Shown: positions 48,005-55,025 of the stretch, one piece after another | Position numbering within the stretch: position 1 is the stretch's first letter | How the letters are laid out: the number at the start of each line of letters is the position of its first letter | From: Spirochaetales bacterium | GTDB lineage: Bacteria; Spirochaetota; Spirochaetia; DSM-2461 | Direction: 5' to 3' | Assembly (NCBI GenBank): GCA_016936555.1 | Contig: JAFGXR010000116.1 | Location: 1 to 55,025, forward strand | Length of the DNA: 55,025 nucleotides | Made by a program: the position numbers and the translations under genes | The notes under the pieces: model-generated | Databases searched by the model: none | What the model saw: only the letters and a program-made list of their open reading frames with translations | What the model was told of the DNA's origin: nothing

Positions 48005-48969
48005 GTGAAATCGAACAGAGCGGCCTTGTTCTTGAAATTCAGAGAATGTCCACTGAAGACGGGCCAGGCCTGAGAACAACGGTTTTTCTCAAAGGATGCC
48101 CTCTCCGCTGTACCTGGTGTCATAACCCCGAGAGCATCTCCCCGCAGCCGCGGCTCCAGTGGATCGGATCCAACTGCATTCTCTGTGGTTCCTGCATCGA
48201 TATCTGTCCTGACGGTGCTTTGGTTTTAGCCGGGGAGAAGATTCGAATCGATTGGGATCAATGCATGGGCTGCGGAGAGTGTGTCGAAGAGTGCCCTACC
48301 AATGCCCTGGAAATTCTGGGGAAGAGATGGACCAGCGGAGAACTGGTGGAGGAACTGGTCAAGGATGCGGCATTTTTCGAGGAGTCGGGCGGCGGAATCA
48401 CCGTTTCCGGCGGGGAAGCCATGATGCAGGCCGATTTCACAAAGGCGGTCTTCCGGAAATTGAAATCCCGGGGCATCCACACAACCCTCGACACCTGCGG
48501 CATGTACAGACCGGAAAAAATGGAAGCGATCCTGCCTTATGTCGATCTGGTTCTCTTCGATTTCAAGGAGTCCGATCCTCAGCTGCACCGGGAATATACA
48601 GGCGCAGAGAGGGATATCATTTTTTCCAATTTCAGAGCTCTTATGGAATGTAAGGAAAAAGGAGCAGGACCGGTTAATTTGTGGATCAGAACGCCCATTA
48701 TCCCCGATGCCACGGCAAGGGTGGAAAATATACGGGAAATTGCCCGGTTCATCATTGATTATCAGGATCAGATTGACCGATGGGAAATCTGCGCTTTTAA
48801 CAATCTCTGCAAAGATAAATATGCCCGGCTGGGGCAAACCTGGAGGTTCGCCGAATCTCCGCTTATGAAGAAAGATGAAATGGACCGTTTTGTCCGCACC
48901 GCCGTTGAAGAGGGGTTCGACAGCGATAAAGTGCTCTGGACGGGAATGACGGCACAGGAGCGGATATGA
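48001..48969 (+). CDS. glycyl radical enzyme activase (radical SAM)
   Basis: 322 residues. The radical SAM motif is CPLRCTWC (CxxxCxxC) near residue 33-40, and STEDGPGLRTTVFLKGCPL is the activase hallmark. An inserted ferredoxin domain carries two 4Fe-4S motifs (CILCGSCIDICP about 60-71, CMGCGECVEECP about 89-100). GGGITVSGGEAMMQ is the SAM-binding GGE region. It installs the Gly radical on the enzyme encoded just upstream; the genes overlap by 4 bp (ATGA). Confidence 0.95.
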   Translation: MSEIEQSGLVLEIQRMSTEDGPGLRTTVFLKGCPLRCTWCHNPESISPQPRLQWIGSNCILCGSCIDICPDGALVLAGEKIRIDWDQCMGCGECVEECPTNALEILGKRWTSGELVEELVKDAAFFEESGGGITVSGGEAMMQADFTKAVFRKLKSRGIHTTLDTCGMYRPEKMEAILPYVDLVLFDFKESDPQLHREYTGAERDIIFSNFRALMECKEKGAGPVNLWIRTPIIPDATARVENIREIARFIIDYQDQIDRWEICAFNNLCKDKYARLGQTWRFAESPLMKKDEMDRFVRTAVEEGFDSDKVLWTGMTAQERI

Positions 48970-49805
48970 TAGAGAATGCACTTAAACCAGAAGATCTGGA
49001 ATACTTCAGAAAGGATGAGAAAGTCGGACTGGTCTCGACTGTCGACGGAGAGGGAAAGCCCCATGTCTCCCTTATCACAACCTTACAGGCCGTCGATCAA
49101 ACCCGTATGATTATGGGCCAGTTCTGCGAAGGGAGAAGCAAGGACAACCTGAGGGAATGTCCCCGGAGCGGATTTATGATCCTGACTCTCGATATGAGCT
49201 ACTGGATGGGAACCATGTCCTGGACGGGAGAAGCCGATACGGGTAAAGAAGTGGAAGAGTACAACATGAAGCCCATGTGGCGTTATAACACCTACTTCGG
49301 AATCCACAGGGTGCACTATTTCGATCTGAAGACGGTTTATCGGCGGAAGAAAATATCTATTCCCGCCCTGTTGCCTTCTCTTTTGAAAGGACGGCTTGGA
49401 GGTTTCTTCGTCGGAAAGACCAGAGGGGAAACTCCTTTGAACAACTGGACGGCCCGACTCTTGAATAAACTGGATTCGCTCAGCTTCATCTCCTGGATTG
49501 ATAATGAAGGATATCCTGTGATTTATCCCGCCCTGCAGCTTTTTTCCCGGCACGGGAATCAGATTGTTTTTTCTCCGGGAGAGTATTCAAAAGAGTTCGG
49601 GAAGATCGGGACGGGAGCTTCCGTCGCCGTTTATTCCCTTTCCCTGCAGATGGAAAGCGTTCTGGTCCGGGGCGCCTTTTCCGGTTTCAGAAAAAGCGGC
49701 GGTGTGCGAGTCGGCGTCATCGAGGTCGACTGGGTCTATAATTCCATGCCTCCGGTTCCCGGACAGATTTATCCGGAATTGCCCCTGGAGCCGGTTGCTT
49801 TTTAA
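48966..49805 (+). CDS. pyridoxamine 5'-phosphate oxidase-like flavin-binding protein
   Basis: 279 residues. The N-terminal part (LEYFRKDEKVGLVSTVDGEGKPHVSLITTLQAVDQTRMIMGQF) is a split-barrel FMN-binding pattern, and a second stretch (SLSFISWIDNEGYPVIYPALQLFSRHGNQIVFSP, about 170-205) looks like another barrel half. Family members bind FMN, F420 or haem. The gene overlaps the activase by 4 bp, so it belongs to the glycyl-radical operon, an uncommon pairing. It may act on the product or protect the system from oxidants (inference). Confidence 0.72.
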   Translation: MIENALKPEDLEYFRKDEKVGLVSTVDGEGKPHVSLITTLQAVDQTRMIMGQFCEGRSKDNLRECPRSGFMILTLDMSYWMGTMSWTGEADTGKEVEEYNMKPMWRYNTYFGIHRVHYFDLKTVYRRKKISIPALLPSLLKGRLGGFFVGKTRGETPLNNWTARLLNKLDSLSFISWIDNEGYPVIYPALQLFSRHGNQIVFSPGEYSKEFGKIGTGASVAVYSLSLQMESVLVRGAFSGFRKSGGVRVGVIEVDWVYNSMPPVPGQIYPELPLEPVAF

Positions 49806-49814
49806 TTAAAAAAA

Positions 49815-49966
49815 AGGGGCTGTTGCAAAAGTCCATTTCCACAACCCTCACCCGACCTCTCCCAGAGGGAGAGGAGACTATAGTGGGCTATACCCCCTTC
49901 TCCCTCCGGGAGAAGGGCCGGGGTTGAGGGGTGGAATAGAATTTATCGACTTTTGCAACAGCCCCT
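49815..49966. repeat. 152-bp long palindromic repeat, also a likely bidirectional terminator
   Basis: Outer arms are a perfect 19-bp inverted repeat (AGGGGCTGTTGCAAAAGTC and its complement, 49815-49833 and 49948-49966). Inside are imperfectly matching CCACAACCCTCACCC / GGGTTGAGGGGTGG arms and two small hairpins (CCTCTCCC-AGA-GGGAGAGG; CCTTCTCCC-TCC-GGGAGAAGG). It lies between convergent operons and resembles a non-coding, mobile intergenic repeat of the MITE/REP kind. No transposase or target duplication is seen. Confidence 0.75.
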
Positions 49967-49987
49967 CCATCATTCCAAAAAACCAGA

Positions 49988-50980
49988 TTAGAGATTACCC
50001 ATCGTGGCGACCATAACCGCTTTAATGGTATGCATCCTGTTCTCGGCTTCATCGAAAACTACCGAGTGCTTGCTTCTGAAAACCTCATCGGTTACTTCCA
50101 TTTCATCGAGACCGTATTTCTCTTTGATGTCCTGACCGATTTCCGTTTCCTGGTCGTGAAAAGCGGGTAGACAGTGCATAAAGAGAACATTGTCGTTTCC
50201 GGTCTTTTTAATCATATCCATGTTCACCTGGTAGGGTTTGAGCTGTTTGATTCTCTGCTCGAACATGGCTTCCTCGCCCATGGAAACCCAAACGTCGGTG
50301 TATATGACATCGGCGTCTTTTACCGCATTGATATCTTCAGTCAATTCGATGACAGCTCCGGTCTCTTTGGCCACTTCCTTCATTTCGGCAACCAGATCTT
50401 CCGAAGGAAAGAGCTCTTTGGGAGCCAGGGCGACAAAGTGCATGCCCATTTTAGCGGCACCGATCATCAGGGAGTTCCCCATATTGTTTCTGGCATCACC
50501 GGCATAGACGAATTTTACTTTGTTCAGAGGTTTGTCGCAGTGTTCCATAACGGTGAGGAAATCGGCGAGAATCTGTGTCGGGTGATAGAGGTCTGTCAGC
50601 CCGTTCCAGACGGGAACGCCGGCGTGTTTGGCCAGAAGATCGACAGTTTCCTGTTTGAAGCCTCTGAATTCGATACCGTCGTAGTATCTTCCCAGAACTT
50701 TGGCCGTATCTTCAACCGATTCCTTTTTTCCCATCTGGCTGTTTGTCAGGAAGGTGACGCTTCCGCCTTCATCGAATGCAGCTACTTCGAAAGCGCATCT
50801 GGTTCTTGTCGACGTTTTTTCGAAGAGCAGAACGATATTCTTTCTCTCAAGCAGATTGCCTTTTATTCCGGCTCTCTTTTTTCTCTTCAGGTCGAGAGAA
50901 AGGTCGAGCATATAGCGGATTTCATCAGGTGTGAAATCCTTCAGTGTTAAAAAGTGTCTTCCTTTTAAGTTTACCGGCAT
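49988..50980 (-). CDS. argF: ornithine carbamoyltransferase (catabolic)
   Basis: 330 residues. The carbamoyl-phosphate motif is [16 protein letters not shown] (about 54-69), the ornithine region includes [12 protein letters not shown] and the C-terminal MHCLPAFHD. In the arginine deiminase pathway it phosphorolyses citrulline to ornithine and carbamoyl phosphate. It is 93 bp downstream of arcA on the same strand, which favours the catabolic role over arginine synthesis. ATG at 50980 has AAGGAG. Confidence 0.95.
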   Translation of the reverse strand: MPVNLKGRHFLTLKDFTPDEIRYMLDLSLDLKRKKRAGIKGNLLERKNIVLLFEKTSTRTRCAFEVAAFDEGGSVTFLTNSQMGKKESVEDTAKVLGRYYDGIEFRGFKQETVDLLAKHAGVPVWNGLTDLYHPTQILADFLTVMEHCDKPLNKVKFVYAGDARNNMGNSLMIGAAKMGMHFVALAPKELFPSEDLVAEMKEVAKETGAVIELTEDINAVKDADVIYTDVWVSMGEEAMFEQRIKQLKPYQVNMDMIKKTGNDNVLFMHCLPAFHDQETEIGQDIKEKYGLDEMEVTDEVFRSKHSVVFDEAENRMHTIKAVMVATMGNL

Positions 50981-51073
50981 TTTATAACTCCTTTCGACAC
51001 GGAGAGCTGCGATTCTTATCGTCCCGCAGGGTCTCCGGTTTCTCACTAGACTATAGTGAATTTCTTTTAAATT

Positions 51074-52312
51074 CTAGATGATGGGTGCTCTTCTCAGCGG
51101 CATGCTCATGCATCTCGGGCCGCCCCGTCCCCGGACGAGTTCGGACCCTTCTATCTCAACAACTTCCACGCCATTCTGTCTCAGAGTCTCGTTGGAAGCC
51201 TGATTCCTTCTGTAAGTGACAACCGTCCCCGGCGCGATGGCCAGAGTGTTCGTGCTGTCATTCCACTGTTCCCTGGCGGCTGTTATTTTATCTCCGCCGC
51301 CGCTCTGGATGATTTTAATGTCATCCCGTCCCAGAGTCTGTCCGAGAGCTTTTCTCAGATCATCTTTAGGTGTTATGTCAAGGAATCCCTTCTCATCGGA
51401 GGCCGGTGTGATACTGAATACTTTCAGTTCATCTTCGATTCCGGGAAAAATAGTGAACTTGTTCACATCGAGCATGGTAAAAACCGTATCGAGATGCATA
51501 TAGGCCCGCTTAAAGGGGATCTGTATGACCAGGACTTCCCTGTATCCGGAATCGGAGTCGAATAGATTTTCCGCCAGCTTTTCAATGGCCAGAGGCGATG
51601 TCCTGGCGCTGCAGCCCACGGCAATAGCCTTGTCGCTCAGAGTCAGAATATCTCCGCCTTCAATGGAGTCGGCGAACTTGTAATCGTACCACTGAGGCGG
51701 AACCGTATCCTTGATCTCTTTATGATAGCGGTTGATATAGGAAAGAAGCATGGTTTCTCTGTTCCGGGCACGGGTTTTCATCGAATTAATCGATACGCCG
51801 TTTCCTATGACCGCTCCCGGATCTCTTGTGAAATAGAGATTGGGGATGGGGTTGATATAAAAGGGATAATCATCGGTGATATAATAGGAAAGGCTTCTGT
51901 TTTCCTTTTTGTAATTGATCTCGTTTTTATGAAGGCCCGCTATAAAGATCTCCGCCAGGTCGCGGCTGTCTCTGGAATGGAGATAATCGAGTATGGCTTT
52001 TTTTTCTTTCAGTTTGGAAATTCCGGTAAAATCGGCCATCTCTCCGATAAGCTCTTCCCTGACAGAATCATCATGAAGAATTTCCTCCAGCATCTGGTCG
52101 TAATAATATACCTGCGTGCCTCTTTTGCGGAGTGCTTCGGCAAACAGATCGTGCTCCTCCCGCATTTTCCCCAGCCAGGGAATATCGTCGAAGAGAAGCT
52201 CCTCAAGGTACTGGGGAGTCAGTCTTTCGAGCTCTTTACCGGGGCGGTGAAGCAGGACGGCTTCGAGTTTTCCCACTTCCGATTTAACATTATAGAATGG
52301 TTTCTGACTCAT
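51074..52312 (-). CDS. arcA: arginine deiminase
   Basis: 412 residues. Pentein fold with signatures LLHRPGKELERLTP (about 21-34), FTRDPGAVIGNG (about 160), EGGDILTLSDKAIAVGCSARTS, HLDTVFTMLD (catalytic His, about 273) and the nucleophilic Cys near the C-terminus in RGRGGPRCMSMPLRR (C about 401). It hydrolyses arginine to citrulline and ammonia. A TTACT-N8-AGTAA operator-like site lies 12 bp upstream. No arginine/ornithine antiporter gene is in the window. Confidence 0.97.
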   Translation of the reverse strand: MSQKPFYNVKSEVGKLEAVLLHRPGKELERLTPQYLEELLFDDIPWLGKMREEHDLFAEALRKRGTQVYYYDQMLEEILHDDSVREELIGEMADFTGISKLKEKKAILDYLHSRDSRDLAEIFIAGLHKNEINYKKENRSLSYYITDDYPFYINPIPNLYFTRDPGAVIGNGVSINSMKTRARNRETMLLSYINRYHKEIKDTVPPQWYDYKFADSIEGGDILTLSDKAIAVGCSARTSPLAIEKLAENLFDSDSGYREVLVIQIPFKRAYMHLDTVFTMLDVNKFTIFPGIEDELKVFSITPASDEKGFLDITPKDDLRKALGQTLGRDDIKIIQSGGGDKITAAREQWNDSTNTLAIAPGTVVTYRRNQASNETLRQNGVEVVEIEGSELVRGRGGPRCMSMPLRRAPII

Positions 52313-52324
52313 TCCTCTTCCTCG

Positions 52325-52342
52325 TTACTATTGATGTAGTAA
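52325..52342. promoter_or_regulatory. TTACT-N8-AGTAA motif upstream of arcA
   Basis: TTACTA-N6-TAGTAA, immediately followed by a further AGTAAC half-site that gives an overlapping GTTACTATT...AATAGTAAC repeat. On the minus strand it overlaps the putative -10 (TACTAT) that follows TTGCGT by 17 bp, so binding would repress arcA. Confidence 0.6.
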
Positions 52343-52370
52343 TAGTAACTCAAGTTTTTCTATCACGCAA

Positions 52371-52399
52371 GAAAATGTCATTTTTTAATCGACATTTTC
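52371..52399. promoter_or_regulatory. inverted repeat GAAAATGTC-N11-GACATTTTC in the arcA upstream region
   Basis: 9-bp perfect arms with an 11-bp AT-rich spacer, just upstream of the arcA -35 and 41 bp before the divergent membrane-protein gene. Position suits an activator or a regulator of both genes. Not a terminator, as no T run follows the stem. Confidence 0.45.
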
Positions 52400-52439
52400 T
52401 TCCAAAGCGGGTATTTTCTATATTATCCCTGGAGAATAA

Positions 52440-52823
52440 ATGCGACGATTTGTAAAAATAATCAGAAATTCCCTCTATTTCTTCCTTATATATATCGTTC
52501 TCAGTTTTACGGCAATATCGCTTTTCCCTTATTTTCTCGAGGGCGGTGAACCTTTTCCATTTATTTCCCGGATCTTCTTCTCTCTCTTTACTTCGCTGCT
52601 GCTTCTCATTCCCTCTATCTTCTATGTCACCAGGAAAACAACGGGAGACTATATAGACGCTGTGAAAATCGAGGAACTCATTATCAATGAGAACGATGTG
52701 AAGGATGCCGTTACAAACTGGGTTTTCGTGAAATACGGCAAAGCTGTGATGGGCGATGTGGAGATAAACACTTCAACCCCTGACGGCAAGATCAACTGCA
52801 GAGTCAACGTCGTCCAGGACTGA
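52440..52823 (+). CDS. small two-span membrane protein of unknown function
   Basis: 127 residues. Two hydrophobic segments (about 11-31, SLYFFLIYIVLSFTAISLFPYF, and about 42-62, ISRIFFSLFTSLLLLIPSIFYV) are followed by a ~65-residue soluble C-terminal tail (KIEELIINENDVKDAVTNWVFVKYGKAVMGDVEI). I do not recognise the family. GGAG precedes the ATG. It is divergent from arcA and ends 4 bp from the convergent chemoreceptor gene, so it is probably a real single-gene unit. Confidence 0.7.
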   Translation: MRRFVKIIRNSLYFFLIYIVLSFTAISLFPYFLEGGEPFPFISRIFFSLFTSLLLLIPSIFYVTRKTTGDYIDAVKIEELIINENDVKDAVTNWVFVKYGKAVMGDVEINTSTPDGKINCRVNVVQD

Positions 52824-52827
52824 TTTT

Positions 52828-54861
52828 TTATTCCAGCTTGAAAAAACTTATCGATTCCTTCAGCAGCTTGGCCTGACTGTTCAGCTCTTCAGCCATCGAT
52901 GCCGATTCTTCCGAAGCCGAGGCGTTCTGTTGCACAACCTGATCGAGCTGGCTTATCGCTTTGTTAATCTGATCGGCACCGAGCCTCTGTTCGCTGCTCG
53001 AAGCGGATATCTCCTGCACAAGATCCGCGGTCTGTTTGATCGCCGGTGCAATCTCATCCAGCAGGGAACCGGCTTTACGGGCAATATCCACACTGGTAAC
53101 CGACAGTTCTCCTATTTCGGCTGCGGCTGCCTGGCTTCTTTCCGCCAGCTTTCTCACTTCCGAAGCGACAACAGCAAATCCTTTTCCCGATTCTCCCGCT
53201 CTGGCCGCTTCGATAGCGGCATTTAAAGCCAGAAGATTGGTTTGGCGGGCAATTTCCCCGACGATTGAGATTTTTGAGGCAATGGTATTCATCGCCTCGA
53301 CCGTTTGGGAGACGGCTTCGCGACCCATAGCCGCGTCATCAGCGGACTTTTTGGCTATTTTTTCGGTTTGCAGGGAATTGTCTGCAGAATGCATGATGTT
53401 GGATCCCATCTGTTCCATCGATGCCGAAACTTCTTCAGCCGAGGCCGCCTGTTCCGTCGCTCCCTGGGATACCTGCTGGGAAGAAATACTGAGCTGTTCA
53501 GCTCCCAGAGAAACCTCCTCGGCGCCATTGTATATGGCCAGTGCAACAGATCTCAGAGTTTCTATCAGTTTGTTGAAAGAATCTCCAATTTTCCGGATTT
53601 CATCGCGGGAGTGAATTTCCACCGATGTAGTCAGGTCTCCCTGAGAGACCAGTTCGGAAAGACGGACTATTTTCTCTATGGGCCGGGTAATCGATATGGA
53701 TATTATAATGAAAAGTATTACCGATAGCACTATAGAGGCCAGAAGCAGAAGAGTCGAAATGGTCAGATTTTTCCTGATAAGATCCTGGCCGGCTGCACTC
53801 TTTTCCGATATTCCCGCATTGATATCATCTATATAAATTCCCGAACCGATGACCCATTGCCAGGGCTCAAGAAGTTTGACGAATGAGAGTTTAGGTTTCG
53901 GCCCCTCCTGTTCAAAGCCCGGCTTGTCCCACATATATTCGGTAAAGCCTTCGCCTTCGGGAGAGCTGAGGACAGCATCGACCATATCCTTGAAAATCCG
54001 ATTTCCCTCCGGATCGGTAATGCCGGCTATTCCCCCCGGCTTATACCATTCGGGAACGGTTTCCTTCGGATTATTGGGGTGCATGACCATAGCCAGATCC
54101 GTATCATTTATCCAGAAGTAGTTGTTGCCGTCGTACTTCATGTTTCCGATCAGATTCATCGCCTCTTCTTTGGCTTCAGCCTCCGATGCTTCTACATATA
54201 CGCCGGTGCCGATAATCCACTGCCAGGGATCAAATCGTCTCGCATAGGAAACTTTGGGCACAGGATTATCAAATCCGGGTTTGGGCCAGAGGTAGTCGAT
54301 GTAGGCTTCTCCCGTTTGTTTTGTATCATTTACAATTGCGGCAAAAAGCTTTTTGCCCGAGGGATCAGCGAAATCCTGAATTCCATAGGGTTTATACCAG
54401 TCCGGTTGCTCATCCGGTTTCTGAATGGGATGCATAATCATTCTGGGTTCATAGTTCTGAATCCAGAAATAACCGTCATTTCCATAACGCATAGCTTCTA
54501 CAGCTGTTTTCGCCTGTTCCCGGGCTTCCCGTTCAGACAGTTTTCCCTCTCGGTACAAACGGTAGTATAGTTCAATTTCACTGTATGCCAGATCGGTGTA
54601 GGGCTTGATTCTCTTTCCCGTTTCCTCTTTTAAACGTTCCAGATCCACAGTTCTGGCATAAAAGTCTTTCATAGCCTGGTACGCTATTGTAACGCTGCTG
54701 CGCAACATGCTTTTTTTCTGTTCAAGCGTTTCTTCTGAGTATTCGTCGATGTTGTTTTGAATGATGGTTCTTACATTTAAAACATTAATAAAACTGATTA
54801 GCACTATGGTTAGAAAGAGGATAGAGACTGATGATAGAATGATCTTATTTCTAATCTTCAT
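52828..54861 (-). CDS. methyl-accepting chemotaxis protein with two Cache domains
   Basis: 677 residues. TM1 (about 7-28) and TM2 (about 372-397) enclose a periplasmic region with two tandem single-Cache (Cache_2-like) domains, each ending in the repeated motif ([13 protein letters not shown] about 210, [13 protein letters not shown] about 335) and each with YFWI and MHP motifs. HAMP follows ([24 protein letters not shown]), then the signalling hairpin whose tip [38 protein letters not shown] is fully conserved. Cache_2 receptors commonly sense carboxylates; the ligand here is unknown. ATG at 54861 has GAGGTG in front. Confidence 0.96.
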   Translation of the reverse strand: MKIRNKIILSSVSILFLTIVLISFINVLNVRTIIQNNIDEYSEETLEQKKSMLRSSVTIAYQAMKDFYARTVDLERLKEETGKRIKPYTDLAYSEIELYYRLYREGKLSEREAREQAKTAVEAMRYGNDGYFWIQNYEPRMIMHPIQKPDEQPDWYKPYGIQDFADPSGKKLFAAIVNDTKQTGEAYIDYLWPKPGFDNPVPKVSYARRFDPWQWIIGTGVYVEASEAEAKEEAMNLIGNMKYDGNNYFWINDTDLAMVMHPNNPKETVPEWYKPGGIAGITDPEGNRIFKDMVDAVLSSPEGEGFTEYMWDKPGFEQEGPKPKLSFVKLLEPWQWVIGSGIYIDDINAGISEKSAAGQDLIRKNLTISTLLLLASIVLSVILFIIISISITRPIEKIVRLSELVSQGDLTTSVEIHSRDEIRKIGDSFNKLIETLRSVALAIYNGAEEVSLGAEQLSISSQQVSQGATEQAASAEEVSASMEQMGSNIMHSADNSLQTEKIAKKSADDAAMGREAVSQTVEAMNTIASKISIVGEIARQTNLLALNAAIEAARAGESGKGFAVVASEVRKLAERSQAAAAEIGELSVTSVDIARKAGSLLDEIAPAIKQTADLVQEISASSSEQRLGADQINKAISQLDQVVQQNASASEESASMAEELNSQAKLLKESISFFKLE

Positions 54862-55025
54862 AAGACACCTCATTTTAAATTATAAGACCGCTCTGCGGGA
54901 TATGCAAATCCTCACTGTTACGACGTTATCAGCATCGGATAAAAAAGAATTTAAATTTTTCGAATTCCTGTTGACTGTTTTTTACCTATTTAGTAGATTA
55001 CCTCTCGTGCCTCGGGGGTTGCCTG

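Noticed and set aside
46031-48079. 682-codon open frame on the minus strand
   Set aside because: It is wholly antisense to the well-supported glycyl radical enzyme, has no recognisable domain and reflects codon bias of the real gene.
51043-51059. TCACTA-N5-TAGTGA palindrome between arcA and argF
   Set aside because: It resembles the TTACTA-N6-TAGTAA element but the spacing is one base shorter and both half-sites differ, so I did not count it as a member of the shared operator.

Overview
The window comes from an anaerobic, fermentative bacterium of moderate GC content. Oxygen-sensitive enzymes (three [FeFe]-hydrogenase-like proteins, AdhE, a glycyl radical enzyme), an ankyrin lipoprotein with a relaxed lipobox, a sodium-pump oxaloacetate decarboxylase and a Cache chemoreceptor fit a free-living spirochaete. 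That assignment is an inference from gene content; there is no rRNA in the window. I saw no rRNA, tRNA, CRISPR array, prophage or insertion sequence.

Left part (1-6.7 kb): sugar and cofactor genes. These are a truncated GH3 beta-glucosidase coupled to a TetR regulator, an orphan bicupin (KduI/IolB type), an MFS transporter, a FucU/RbsD mutarotase, a PduO-type cobalamin adenosyltransferase, and the redox sensor rex. rex and adhE share the same 22-bp palindromic element.

6.7-15.2 kb: adhE, then a five-gene [FeFe]-hydrogenase operon: a NuoE-like 2Fe-2S protein, a PAS-containing sensory hydrogenase, a SpoIIE-type phosphatase, a second NuoE-like protein and a catalytic-type monomeric hydrogenase. 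A convergent response regulator-GGDEF protein ends inside the last hydrogenase gene. 15.3-26.8 kb: the oxaloacetate decarboxylase Na+ pump, split into oadA (minus) and oadGB (plus), with two M16 peptidases, a DUF2147 protein and ilvC. 27.1-30.6 kb: a second sensory-hydrogenase locus (HATPase, group-D-like hydrogenase, TrmB regulator, AEC transporter). 30.7-33.7 kb: a large ankyrin lipoprotein and a VapBC-like toxin-antitoxin pair.

33.7-52.3 kb: an arginine/ornithine fermentation island. arcA-argF converts arginine to ornithine plus carbamoyl phosphate, and arcC makes ATP from the latter. The divergent operon ord-ortA-ortB-oraS-oraE-mutL-orr carries out oxidative ornithine degradation to acetyl-CoA and alanine, and alr lies behind arcC. 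arcA, arcC and ord share the 18-bp motif TTACT-N8-AGTAA upstream. The racemase Orr is fused to a domain that looks like an arginase/agmatinase that has lost its metal ligands; this is the most unusual protein in the window. Inserted in the island is a separate operon: a FadR-type GntR regulator with a near-perfect operator, an unassigned glycyl radical enzyme, its activase and an FMN-binding split-barrel protein. It ends in a 152-bp palindromic repeat. The window closes with a small membrane protein and a double-Cache chemoreceptor.
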